In this document: positions 44,661 to 52,226 of the stretch, piece by piece
Numbering within the stretch: the first letter of the stretch is position 1
Layout of the letters: each line of letters begins with the position of its first letter
From: CAIWXH01 sp964555675
GTDB taxonomy: Bacteria; Chloroflexota; Chloroflexia; Chloroflexales; Chloroflexaceae
Direction: 5' to 3'
Assembly: GCA_964555675.1 (NCBI GenBank)
Contig: CAZKTU010000001.1
Location: forward strand, 62,001-126,000
DNA: 64,000 nt
Notes under the pieces: model-generated
What the model was told of the DNA's origin: nothing
What the model saw: only the letters and a program-made list of their open reading frames with translations
The model's database searches: none
Program-made: the position numbers and the translations under genes

Positions 44661-44681
44661 TTTTTATTCATCGAATAAAAA
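44661..44681. terminator. Palindromic hairpin terminator (ATTC/GAAT variant)
   Basis: Stem TTTTTATTC/GAATAAAAA, loop ATC, 12 nt after the stop at 44649. Confidence 0.7.
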
Positions 44682-44702
44682 CTAATCACAGAATAATAAA
44701 AA

Positions 44703-46352
44703 ATGAATATTCAAGAGCGTTTGTTGTTAAATCCGCAAGAAATGATTAATATAATTAATATAGATGAATTTCCTTTAGATTTTCTATTGAAATTTGTCAA
44801 ACGGTACGATTTGGAATATTTCAATAGAGATGTAAACCTTCCATATGATGTTCAATTAGAAGCTGTTAAAAGAAATGGAGAATCTATTCAATTTATTAAA
44901 AATCCATCTGAAGAGATGAAATTAGAAGCAGTTAAATCTAATGGAATGTCTATTCGATTTATTGAAAATCCAACTGAAGAGATGAATTTAGAAGCTATTA
45001 AACAAGATGGGTCAATTATTCAATATATTGAAAATCCGTCTGAAGAGATAAAACTAGAAGCAGTTAAACAAGATGGTTATACTATTCAGTTCATTGAAAA
45101 TCCTACTGAAGAAATGAAATTGGAAGCTGTTAAACAAAATGGAAATTCTATTGAATTTATTGAAAATCCAACTGAAGAGATGAAATTAGCAGCTGTTAAA
45201 TCCGAAGGTTATTCTATTTCATTTATTAAAAATCCTTCTGAAGAGATGAAATTAGAAGCAGTTAAACAAGATGGAAATGCTATTGAATTTATTGAAAATC
45301 CTACTGAAGAAATGAAATTGGAAGCTGTTAAACAAAATGGAAATTCTATTGAATTTATTGAAAATCCAACTGAAGAGATGAAATTAGCAGCTGTTAAATC
45401 CGAAGGTTATTCTATTTCATTTATTAAAAATCCTTCTGAAGAGATGAAATTAGAAGCTGTTAAAAAAACCGGATTAGCTATTAAATATATTGAAAATCCA
45501 ACTAAAGAGATGAAATTAGAAGCTGTTAAAAAAACCGGATTAGCTATTAAATATATTAAAAATCCAACTGAAGAGATGAAATTAGAAGCTGTTAAATCCA
45601 ATGGGTATGTTATTAAATTCAATGAAAATCCAACTGAAGAGATGAAATTAGAAGCTGTTAAATCTAATGGTCATGCTATTAAATATATTGAAAATCCAAC
45701 TGAACAGCTTAAGCTAGAAGCTGTTAAGCAAAACGGATTAGCTATTCAATATATTAAAAATCCATCTGAACAGCTTAAGCTAGAAGCAGTTAAAAAGAGC
45801 GGTTCTGCTATTCAATATATCGAAAATCCTTCTGAAGAGGTGAAATTAGAAGCTGTTAAGCAAAATGGAAATTCTATTGAATTTATTGAAAATCCAACTG
45901 AAGAGATGAAATTAGCAGCTGTTAAACAAGATGGTTCGGTTATTGAATATATTGAAAAATATATTGGTAAATTCGATATTGAACCTTTAATTCCAGAACT
46001 AAATACTATCAAACCAGAAAATCCTGAATATATTGTTGAATCTATTCTAAATTTTATTAATAATTTTAACGAACGATACAAATATGATATAACAGATTAT
46101 CAGTATTATGATAATATATTCTATTTCCTATTATCAAATTTAGATGCAACATCTAGATTATTTAATTTAAGATTTGAAAAATATAACGAAACTACTAAAA
46201 ATGTTATTGAAACTGTAAAACATTATCAAAGAAATAAGAATGTTAAATCTCAAGTAGGATTATTAATACATCTATTAAAAAAACATAACAAAAATCCTAT
46301 AACAGAACAGTATCTTTCTCATAAAACGTATCACTCATTAAAAAGAAAGTAA
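44703..46352 (+). CDS. DUF4116-like repeat protein, 17 repeats, SLKRK-type C-terminus
   Basis: 549 residues. N-terminal domain (NPQEMINIINIDEFPLDFLL, KFVKRYDLEYFNRDVNLPYD), 17 highly regular repeats, C-terminal domain ending KTYHSLKRK. A block of three repeats is duplicated in DNA (about 45100-45260 and 45298-45458, offset 198 nt), and repeats at 45464 and 45530 are near-copies 66 nt apart. Residues around 355-385 come from an 88-nt tract (45772-45859) identical to the HNLMR-type paralogue at 32-33 kb. Recent sister of the next gene. Confidence 0.86.
   Translation: MNIQERLLLNPQEMINIINIDEFPLDFLLKFVKRYDLEYFNRDVNLPYDVQLEAVKRNGESIQFIKNPSEEMKLEAVKSNGMSIRFIENPTEEMNLEAIKQDGSIIQYIENPSEEIKLEAVKQDGYTIQFIENPTEEMKLEAVKQNGNSIEFIENPTEEMKLAAVKSEGYSISFIKNPSEEMKLEAVKQDGNAIEFIENPTEEMKLEAVKQNGNSIEFIENPTEEMKLAAVKSEGYSISFIKNPSEEMKLEAVKKTGLAIKYIENPTKEMKLEAVKKTGLAIKYIKNPTEEMKLEAVKSNGYVIKFNENPTEEMKLEAVKSNGHAIKYIENPTEQLKLEAVKQNGLAIQYIKNPSEQLKLEAVKKSGSAIQYIENPSEEVKLEAVKQNGNSIEFIENPTEEMKLAAVKQDGSVIEYIEKYIGKFDIEPLIPELNTIKPENPEYIVESILNFINNFNERYKYDITDYQYYDNIFYFLLSNLDATSRLFNLRFEKYNETTKNVIETVKHYQRNKNVKSQVGLLIHLLKKHNKNPITEQYLSHKTYHSLKRK
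45100..45458 (+). repeat. 198-nt internal duplication (three 66-nt units)
   Basis: The segment starting at about 45100 recurs nearly exactly 198 nt later; both copies encode the same repeat series (QNGNSIEFIE, SEGYSISFIK). Indicates a recent in-frame duplication. Confidence 0.85.
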
Positions 46353-46362
46353 ATGAAAAAAT
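46351..46362 (+). promoter_or_regulatory. AAATGA-type promoter motif
   Basis: AAATGAAAAAAT about 50 nt upstream of the start at 46407, overlapping the preceding stop codon, as in the sister gene. Confidence 0.45.
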
Positions 46363-46363
46363 A

Positions 46364-46384
46364 TTTTTATTCATAGAATAAAAA
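46364..46384. terminator. Palindromic hairpin terminator (ATTC/GAAT variant, ATA loop)
   Basis: Stem TTTTTATTC/GAATAAAAA, loop ATA (one of the few loops that is not R-N-Y), 11 nt after the stop at 46352. Confidence 0.7.
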
Positions 46385-46406
46385 CCAATCATAGAATAAT
46401 AAAAAA

Positions 46407-47912
46407 ATGAATATTCAAGAGGATTTATTATTAAATCCTCAAGAAATGATTAATATAATTAATATAGATGAATTACCTTTAGATTTTCTATTGAAATTTG
46501 TCAAACGTTATAGTTTAGAATATTTCAATAGAGATGTAAATCTTCCATATGAAGTTCAATTAGAAGCTGTTAAAAGAAATGGAAATGTTATTAGATTTAT
46601 TGAAAATCCTTCTGAAGAGATAAAATTAGAAGCTATTATGACTAATCCAGATGCTATTCAATATATTGATAATCCAACTGAAGAGATGAAATTAGAGGCT
46701 ATTAAACAAGATGGGATATCTATTCAATTTATTGATAATCCATCTGAAGAGATGAAATCACAAGCTATTATGACCAATTCAGATGCTATTCAATTTATAG
46801 AAAACCCAACTGAAGAGATGAAATTAGCAGCTGTTAAATCTAGTGGATATGCTATTGATTTTATTGAAAATCCTTCTGAAGAGATTAAGTTAGAAGCTGT
46901 TAAATCCGATGGATATGCTATTCAATATATCGAAAATCCATCTGAAGAGATGAAATTAGAAGCTGTTAAACAAGATGGAAATGCTATTGAATTTATTGAA
47001 AATCCATCTGAAGAGATGAAATTGGAAGCTGTTAAATCCGATGGATATGCTATTTCATTTATTGAAAATCCTTCTGAAGAGATGAAATTAGCAGCTGTTA
47101 AATCTAATGGACGTGCTATTAAATTCATTAAAAATCCTTCTGAAGAGATGAAATTAGAAGCTGTTAAATCCGATGGATGTGCTATTCAATTTATTAAAAA
47201 TCCAACTGAAGAGATGAAATTAGAAGCAGTTAAATCTAATGGAATGTCTATTCGATATATTGAAAATCCATCTGAAGAGATGAAATTGGAAGCTGTTAAA
47301 TCCGATGGTATTGCTATTTCATTTATTGAAAATCCATCTGAAGAGATTAAATTAGAAGCAGTTAAATCTAATGGTATTGCTATTCAATTCATTAAAAATC
47401 CAACTGAAGAGATGAAATTAGAAGCAGTTAAATCTAATGGATTAGTTATTAAATATATTGAAAATCCAACTGAAGAGATGAAATTAGAAGCAGTTAAATC
47501 TAATGGAATGTCTATTCTATTTATTGAAAAATTCGATATTGAACCTTTAATTTCTGAATTAAATACTATCAAACCAAAAAACCCTGAATATATTGTTTAT
47601 CCTATTCTAGATTTTATTAATAATTTTGATAAAATCTATAATTATGATATAACAGATTATCAGTATTATGATAATATATTCTATTTCCTATTATCAAATT
47701 TAGACACGAAATCTAGATTGTCTAATTTAAGATTTGAAAAATATAACGAAACTACTAAAAATGTTATTGAATCTGTAAAACAATATCAAAGAAATAAGAA
47801 TGTCAAATCTCAAGTAGCTACATTAACATATCTATTAAAAGATTATAATAAAAATCCTATAACAGAACAGTATCTTTCTCATAAAACGTATCACTCATTA
47901 AAAAGAAAGTAA
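46407..47912 (+). CDS. DUF4116-like repeat protein, 15 repeats, SLKRK-type C-terminus
   Basis: 501 residues. Tandem duplicate of the preceding gene: N-terminal domain (NPQEMINIINIDELPLDFLL) and C-terminal domain (ending KTYHSLKRK) are nearly identical, while the 15 central repeats differ in order and in the variable positions (mostly KSDG/KSNG instead of KQNG/KQDG). Same spacing and promoter-like sequence upstream. Confidence 0.86.
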   Translation: MNIQEDLLLNPQEMINIINIDELPLDFLLKFVKRYSLEYFNRDVNLPYEVQLEAVKRNGNVIRFIENPSEEIKLEAIMTNPDAIQYIDNPTEEMKLEAIKQDGISIQFIDNPSEEMKSQAIMTNSDAIQFIENPTEEMKLAAVKSSGYAIDFIENPSEEIKLEAVKSDGYAIQYIENPSEEMKLEAVKQDGNAIEFIENPSEEMKLEAVKSDGYAISFIENPSEEMKLAAVKSNGRAIKFIKNPSEEMKLEAVKSDGCAIQFIKNPTEEMKLEAVKSNGMSIRYIENPSEEMKLEAVKSDGIAISFIENPSEEIKLEAVKSNGIAIQFIKNPTEEMKLEAVKSNGLVIKYIENPTEEMKLEAVKSNGMSILFIEKFDIEPLISELNTIKPKNPEYIVYPILDFINNFDKIYNYDITDYQYYDNIFYFLLSNLDTKSRLSNLRFEKYNETTKNVIESVKQYQRNKNVKSQVATLTYLLKDYNKNPITEQYLSHKTYHSLKRK

Positions 47913-47930
47913 ATGAAATATTTTATTTAA

Positions 47931-47949
47931 GATTACTCGCTGAGTAATC
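47931..47949. terminator. Palindromic hairpin terminator
   Basis: Stem GATTACTC/GAGTAATC, loop GCT. Between convergent stops at 47912 and 47952. Confidence 0.75.
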
Positions 47950-47951
47950 AA

Positions 47952-49010
47952 TTAAACTCTATCTAATACGATAGCATCGGGTTGTGATAAAACTTCAATT
48001 ACATTTTCAATATTATTTTTAATAGCACTAACAAAGAAATAATATAATTCTTCCATATTTTTATCATATTTACCACTTAAAATAACTTCCGAAGACCTGA
48101 ACACGATAAAAGTAACAGGTTTTTGTTCTTTTTGTTTTTTGAAACTATTATCAATGATAGGACAGATAAAAGGTTCATCATTGATATATAATAAACATCT
48201 ATAAGCAAAATTATTTGGTTGAGTAGTAAACATTTTAATATTAACATTAGGACTTAATGTACTATTAAATGTAGATTTTTTAATATAATTTGAATATTGT
48301 TGATTATTCATTAATATATTAAGTTTATTTCTATCAATATTAATACCAAGGTTAAATTTAAAATTTTTCATAACGGTGTCAAATATAAATCCAGGTTCTT
48401 GCGGAGCTCCTTCATTATAAATAACAACACCTTCAATTTTTGATAAATAATTTTCATATAATACTTGAATCATTTCTATAACATCATCTTCAGATTTTAC
48501 ACCTGTTACTTTGATATTATTTTTAAATATCATTGCATTTAATAATCGCGTACCACCTAATGAAATAATTATCGTTCTTTGATTAAGAAAATGACCAATC
48601 TTTTTCATTTGTTTTGGAGTGTATTCTCCCTGGCATGCTGTACATTTATATTTTAAATCTTTGATATCATTCTCTTCGTTTTCTATTAAAATCTTTTCAG
48701 CACTTTTCATCTTTTTATCTTTACCATTTGCAGTTTTGGTCATTTTTTTACACATAATACACCATATATTCTTATTTTTGCGAGTATCAACTCCTCTTAC
48801 TTGCGTCTTTGTTTGAATACTAATAATAGTTCCATATGGAGCTTTTAATGAATCTTTTTTAATATTATTCTGTTTTTTAGTATAAACTAATTCTATAGGA
48901 GTAATAGGTATATCTGTAAATAATTTATCTAAATCTATGCTAAAATTTTTTAAGTAGACCATAACAGTGATGGTAGAAACTTTTAATTCTGAAAAATCCA
49001 TTATAAACAT
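47952..49010 (-). CDS. TATA-binding-protein-like transcription factor with zinc-binding insert
   Basis: 352 residues (an internal Met at residue 4 could also be the start). Two halves each contain a TBP-repeat-like segment: residues about 160-190 (AMIFKNNIKVTGVKSEDDVI) and about 300-335 (TFIVFRSSEVILSGKYDKNM), with the pattern F-x-S/N-G-x-V-G-A-K/x-S characteristic of TBP. An insert carries C84-x2-C87 and C123-x2-C126, a probable zinc ribbon. Likely binds viral promoters and recruits the viral RNA polymerase, like the TBP-like protein of mimivirus. Has an AAAAATGA motif, so probably early. The family call rests on short motifs. Confidence 0.65.
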   Translation of the reverse strand: MFIMDFSELKVSTITVMVYLKNFSIDLDKLFTDIPITPIELVYTKKQNNIKKDSLKAPYGTIISIQTKTQVRGVDTRKNKNIWCIMCKKMTKTANGKDKKMKSAEKILIENEENDIKDLKYKCTACQGEYTPKQMKKIGHFLNQRTIIISLGGTRLLNAMIFKNNIKVTGVKSEDDVIEMIQVLYENYLSKIEGVVIYNEGAPQEPGFIFDTVMKNFKFNLGINIDRNKLNILMNNQQYSNYIKKSTFNSTLSPNVNIKMFTTQPNNFAYRCLLYINDEPFICPIIDNSFKKQKEQKPVTFIVFRSSEVILSGKYDKNMEELYYFFVSAIKNNIENVIEVLSQPDAIVLDRV

Positions 49011-49052
49011 TTTCTTTTAGAAATATTTTTATAAAAATCTCTTAAAGGATAA

Positions 49053-49065
49053 TTTTCATTTTTTA
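49053..49065 (-). promoter_or_regulatory. AAAAATGA-type early promoter motif (TBP-like gene)
   Basis: Minus-strand AAAAAATGAAAA about 43 nt upstream of the start at 49010. Confidence 0.6.
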
Positions 49066-49093
49066 ATATAAAAAATTCCTTTAAATAAAATAA

Positions 49094-49891
49094 ATGATAT
49101 CGTTTGGAATAAATAATACAATTCATGAACAATTTATAAATCATTTAAATCAATTTGATGTATTTGAAATAGAAATATATGATTTCATAAAAGATATTGA
49201 AATTCATATTTCAAATAAAAAGAATATAATATTGAATATTAGTTCATTATTAACTAAAAATAAATCCGAAATATCTAATATTTATACTAAATTACAATTA
49301 ATTAAATTTGATTCAAATATCAGATATTTAATTATATTTATAGATAATATAACTGAAAAATATAAGAAAATATTAAATTATATTAATTCGTTATTTAATA
49401 ATATATTATTTGAAATACATAATTGTTCATGGAAACATTATTTAAATAGAGAAGATGTATTTATTATTGCTGAAAATAGATTCATTGATAGAAAGTGGAT
49501 AAAAAATATATATCCTATAAATACAAATACTGATATTAAAAAAATATCAGATCAAATAAAAAATAAGAAAATAATTAAGTTATATGGAACTCTTGGTAAT
49601 GGAAAAGGATCTTATAATTCGGATAACTTTATTCAAAAGTTAGTTAAAGAATTATCATCTGTTAATGATAATATTGAAGTTATATTATGTAATACATATA
49701 TTCATGAAAATAAAATAACAAAAAGATTTCCTTTAGGATATTTAAATTATCTTGAATATAAATTATATCCTATTGATAATAAGGATGTATATACAAATGT
49801 AAATAATATATCAGAAGATTTACATCCATGTATATATGATATTTATACATTTAGATATCATATATCTAAAATTAAAAATGTTAATCAGTGA
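49094..49891 (+). CDS. Hypothetical protein
   Basis: 265 residues, alpha/beta with regular hydrophobic strands (NIILNISSLL, IRYLIIFIDN, NIEVILCNTYI), suggesting a Rossmann-like or glycosyltransferase-like fold, but no motif I can name. GTLGNGKGSYN near 172-182 looks superficially like a P-loop but lacks GK[ST]. Convergent with the Nudix gene, 11 nt apart, without a palindrome between. Confidence 0.6.
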   Translation: MISFGINNTIHEQFINHLNQFDVFEIEIYDFIKDIEIHISNKKNIILNISSLLTKNKSEISNIYTKLQLIKFDSNIRYLIIFIDNITEKYKKILNYINSLFNNILFEIHNCSWKHYLNREDVFIIAENRFIDRKWIKNIYPINTNTDIKKISDQIKNKKIIKLYGTLGNGKGSYNSDNFIQKLVKELSSVNDNIEVILCNTYIHENKITKRFPLGYLNYLEYKLYPIDNKDVYTNVNNISEDLHPCIYDIYTFRYHISKIKNVNQ

Positions 49892-49902
49892 TTAACAAAA
49901 AT

Positions 49903-50475
49903 TCAACTAATATATTCAAGTTCTTTATAGTTGTTTGAAAATACGAATTCGGATTTTTCATTAAAAAATTTAGCATTTTTAAGAAAATAGATAAACATAT
50001 CAATATCCGTACAACAATTATTAATAAATTCTTTAATTTTATTCCAAAGTCTACTATCTTTATTTTTAACTAAATCTTTGAATGTATCTTCATCTACCCA
50101 ACGAATATCGCAAATTTCGTCTTCTTCTTTACATCTACTTTTTCGTTTTCTAAAAGTAGATACTGCTTTCATTGCATCTTCTTTATCAATTTTAACAAAG
50201 AAAATAGTCATCTTATTATAAGTAAAAGGATAAATAATATTTCTTACTTTTTTACATTTAAAATCGAAAACTCCTCTAGATTCTTCTCTTAATTCTCTTA
50301 AACCAGTTTGAAGAGCATTTTCATTATGTTGAGTATGTCCTCCAAAATCTCCTAATTCTCTTGATTTTTTATCTTTTGCAAGACAAAAACATACTACATC
50401 ATCAATAATAACATATGGAATTATACCGCATCTTTCAATTTCTTCATCAAAAATCTTGTTTCTGATCAGAACCAT
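49903..50475 (-). CDS. Nudix hydrolase
   Basis: 190 residues. The Nudix box is at 46-69: G46HTQHNE52 then R60ELREE65 and G68V, following the GX5EX7REUXEE pattern with one extra residue before the final G. The preceding LGDFGG is typical of the strand leading into the box. Viral Nudix proteins include mRNA decapping enzymes (poxvirus D9/D10, mimivirus L375) and nucleotide-pool cleaners. The lack of an extra N-terminal domain leaves the substrate open. The C-terminal ~75 residues are unassigned. Confidence 0.83.
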   Translation of the reverse strand: MVLIRNKIFDEEIERCGIIPYVIIDDVVCFCLAKDKKSRELGDFGGHTQHNENALQTGLRELREESRGVFDFKCKKVRNIIYPFTYNKMTIFFVKIDKEDAMKAVSTFRKRKSRCKEEDEICDIRWVDEDTFKDLVKNKDSRLWNKIKEFINNCCTDIDMFIYFLKNAKFFNEKSEFVFSNNYKELEYIS

Positions 50476-50551
50476 TGTTAATCAAAAAATACAATTTTAT
50501 TTGAAGAAACTTGTCTTTTAGTAAAATTTTTAAATTTATAAATAGAAAATA

Positions 50552-50563
50552 TTTTTCATTTTT
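50552..50563 (-). promoter_or_regulatory. AAAAATGA-type promoter motif
   Basis: Minus-strand TAAAAATGAAAA about 77 nt upstream of the Nudix start, farther than usual. Confidence 0.45.
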
Positions 50564-50624
50564 AATTTCAAAACATATATATGTTTTGAAAGAGAATATA
50601 TACTCAAAACGTCAACCATCTTAG

Positions 50625-50948
50625 TTAATATGCAGAGTTGTAACTATATCGCTCGATTGTTCCATTTTTATACCATACACAATATTCATCATAAATATTG
50701 GCTCGTATACCCATAATTTTCATATCTGGATGAATTACTTCACTGGGTATGACATATCCCACATGGTATACATCAGCATCATATTTATCGGGGTTGTAAA
50801 CTAGAAATATCACCGGAATACGTTCAGTTGCATTTTCAATATCATTGTATTCTTTAATTTTCCTAAAAACGTCAAGAAGAACGACTTTATCAAAAAATTG
50901 AGGATTAGCGGTAATGTTTAATTCTCCATTAATATTAAATTCATTTAA
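50625..50948 (-). pseudogene. Gene fragment without usable start codon (frameshifted 5' end)
   Basis: An open frame of 107 codons ends at 50625 and reads NGELNITANPQFFDKVVLLD, then LDVFRKIKEYND, VIFLVYNPDKYDADVYHVGY, ending YSYNSAY. It contains no ATG. Two ATGs just upstream (50944 and 50929) are in another frame and stop at once (MEN then stop). A one-base indel would join them to the long frame. A promoter-like motif (51000-51011) is present, so this looks like a recently inactivated gene or a sequencing error. No family recognised. Confidence 0.55.
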
Positions 50949-50999
50949 TTATATCATTATTAATTATAATATAATTTAATATTAAATCGTAACTTGATA

Positions 51000-51011
51000 T
51001 TTTTCATTTTT
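51000..51011 (-). promoter_or_regulatory. AAAAATGA-type motif upstream of decayed gene
   Basis: Minus-strand AAAATGAAAAA about 55-60 nt upstream of the frameshifted start region at 50944. Confidence 0.45.
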
Positions 51012-51109
51012 GGATTGATATAATTATGACTTATTAGTGATTATTAATAAAATAAGTTTAAATTAGTGAGATACCTTATATAAATAATAATTGATTTATA
51101 TTGAATAAA

Positions 51110-51303
51110 ATGACATTTTACAATATTACTACCAATAAAAACGATATCTAATCAAAATTTAATAAGTTTATCAAGGATGATTTACCTAATAATAAGAGTA
51201 TACTTAATAAATTAAAAAACTAGAAAAATTACAGGCTAACTTACAAATATTAAATGTTCAATATAAAAAAATGAAAATCCATAATATACTTTTTTATAAA
51301 TAA
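51110..51303 (+). pseudogene. Decayed small coiled-coil gene
   Basis: ATG at 51110 reads MTFYNITTNKNDI then a stop. The same frame continues as KFNKFIKDDLPNNKSILNKL before another stop, and a shifted frame continues KLEKLQANLQILNVQYKKMK to a stop at 51301. One in-frame stop plus one frameshift mark a pseudogene. The last part resembles the coiled coil of the intact gene that follows, so it may be a decayed relative. Confidence 0.5.
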
Positions 51304-51315
51304 ATTTAATTTAAC

Positions 51316-51693
51316 ATGACTGAACATGATGAAAAAATACTTCTTGATGATTACAATCTATATACGGTTTTTGTAAAAAGATTTACAGCTATAGGAAACG
51401 AAATGGCTATTCATCAAGGATGTTTAACGCGTAAATCAGACAACGATTTTAAAATGTTTAAATTAGATGAACTATTTAAATTAGAAAAAAGATTAAAAGA
51501 TATCGAAACCGAAAACATTAAATTAAAAAAAGAGAATATTAATTTATATAATAATATTAATAGTATTAATGTAAAACTTAATGAATTATATTATCTACCT
51601 CCAGGGTTAGGCGGGCCTGGATTTCATAAAACTATGAATAATATTGAAACATATAGATTAAATAAATCTAGAGAATTTGAGGATATTTATTAA
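51316..51693 (+). CDS. Hypothetical coiled-coil protein
   Basis: 125 residues. A central coiled coil (about 50-95: FKLEKRLKDIETENIKLKKE and following heptads) is followed by a Gly/Pro-rich segment (YLPPGLGGPGFHK). No enzyme motif and no named family. Confidence 0.65.
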   Translation: MTEHDEKILLDDYNLYTVFVKRFTAIGNEMAIHQGCLTRKSDNDFKMFKLDELFKLEKRLKDIETENIKLKKENINLYNNINSINVKLNELYYLPPGLGGPGFHKTMNNIETYRLNKSREFEDIY

Positions 51694-51711
51694 TTATTCA
51701 ATGAATAATTA
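51691..51711. terminator. Palindromic hairpin terminator (ATTC/GAAT variant)
   Basis: Stem TAATTATTC/GAATAATTA, loop AAT, starting in the stop codon of the gene ending at 51693. Confidence 0.7.
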
Positions 51712-51758
51712 TTTATTAATATAATTGGTAAAAATAAAGTTTATGATAAAATGATGAA

Positions 51759-51798
51759 ATTAATATAAATCATCATTTAAATGATGATTTATATTAAT
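51759..51798. repeat. Perfect 40-bp palindrome
   Basis: 20-bp arms without spacer (left arm ATTAATATAAATCATCATTT). The longest perfect palindrome I found here, lying 65 nt before the start at 51864. Could extrude as a cruciform, be a dimeric-protein site, or act as a hairpin for the upstream transcript. Confidence 0.85.
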
Positions 51799-51822
51799 AG
51801 ATGATTTAAAAAACTAAAACAT

Positions 51823-51834
51823 TAAAAATGGAAA
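51823..51834 (+). promoter_or_regulatory. AAAAATGG-type promoter motif
   Basis: TAAAAATGGAAA about 35 nt upstream of the start at 51864. Confidence 0.45.
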
Positions 51835-51863
51835 TTATTTTAAACAAATAATTTTGATTAAAA

Positions 51864-52205
51864 ATGATAGGGCGAGACCAACTATTAGATTTAGCAGTTA
51901 ATACCGCATTAAAGTCGCCAATGAAATCAAAATATTGTGCAATACTTGTTCACAGAAATAAAATATTAAATGTAGCTCATAATGATTATGCTGAACAAGT
52001 AGTATCCTTAAAAAACATAGATAAATTTGAAAGAGGAAAATATAGTATTCATGCGGAAGTTGCATGTCTTGTAGGCTGCAAACAAAAAAATTTAATTAAG
52101 GAATGTACACTTTATATATTTAAATATGGTAGCGATACTTGTCAGCCATGTAGTATGTGTAAAGTATTTATAGAAAGATATGGTGTAAGAAGAGTTGTAT
52201 GTTAA
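51864..52205 (+). CDS. Cytidine/deoxycytidylate deaminase-fold protein
   Basis: 113 residues. Zinc motif HAE at 63-65 (catalytic Glu65) and PCSMC at 95-99 (Cys96, Cys99), the complete H-[AC]-E...P-C-x2-C signature of the cytidine deaminase superfamily. The small size and single domain suggest a nucleoside, nucleotide or base deaminase rather than an RNA editor. Fits the dNTP-synthesis set (TK, DHFR-TS, RNR). Substrate not determinable. Confidence 0.82.
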   Translation: MIGRDQLLDLAVNTALKSPMKSKYCAILVHRNKILNVAHNDYAEQVVSLKNIDKFERGKYSIHAEVACLVGCKQKNLIKECTLYIFKYGSDTCQPCSMCKVFIERYGVRRVVC

Positions 52206-52220
52206 TTACTCATTGAGTAA
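52206..52220. terminator. Palindromic hairpin terminator
   Basis: Stem TTACTC/GAGTAA, loop ATT. Directly after the stop at 52205 and 6 nt from the convergent stop at 52227. Confidence 0.75.
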
Positions 52221-52226
52221 AATATT

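Noticed and set aside
45407..47572. Minus-strand open frames within the repeat genes at 44.7-47.9 kb
   Set aside because: Mirror frames of the repeat; they lack promoter motifs and terminators of their own.
49600..49640. P-loop NTPase motif in the hypothetical gene at 49.1 kb
   Set aside because: GTLGNGKGSYN lacks the GK[ST] end and no Walker B is visible.
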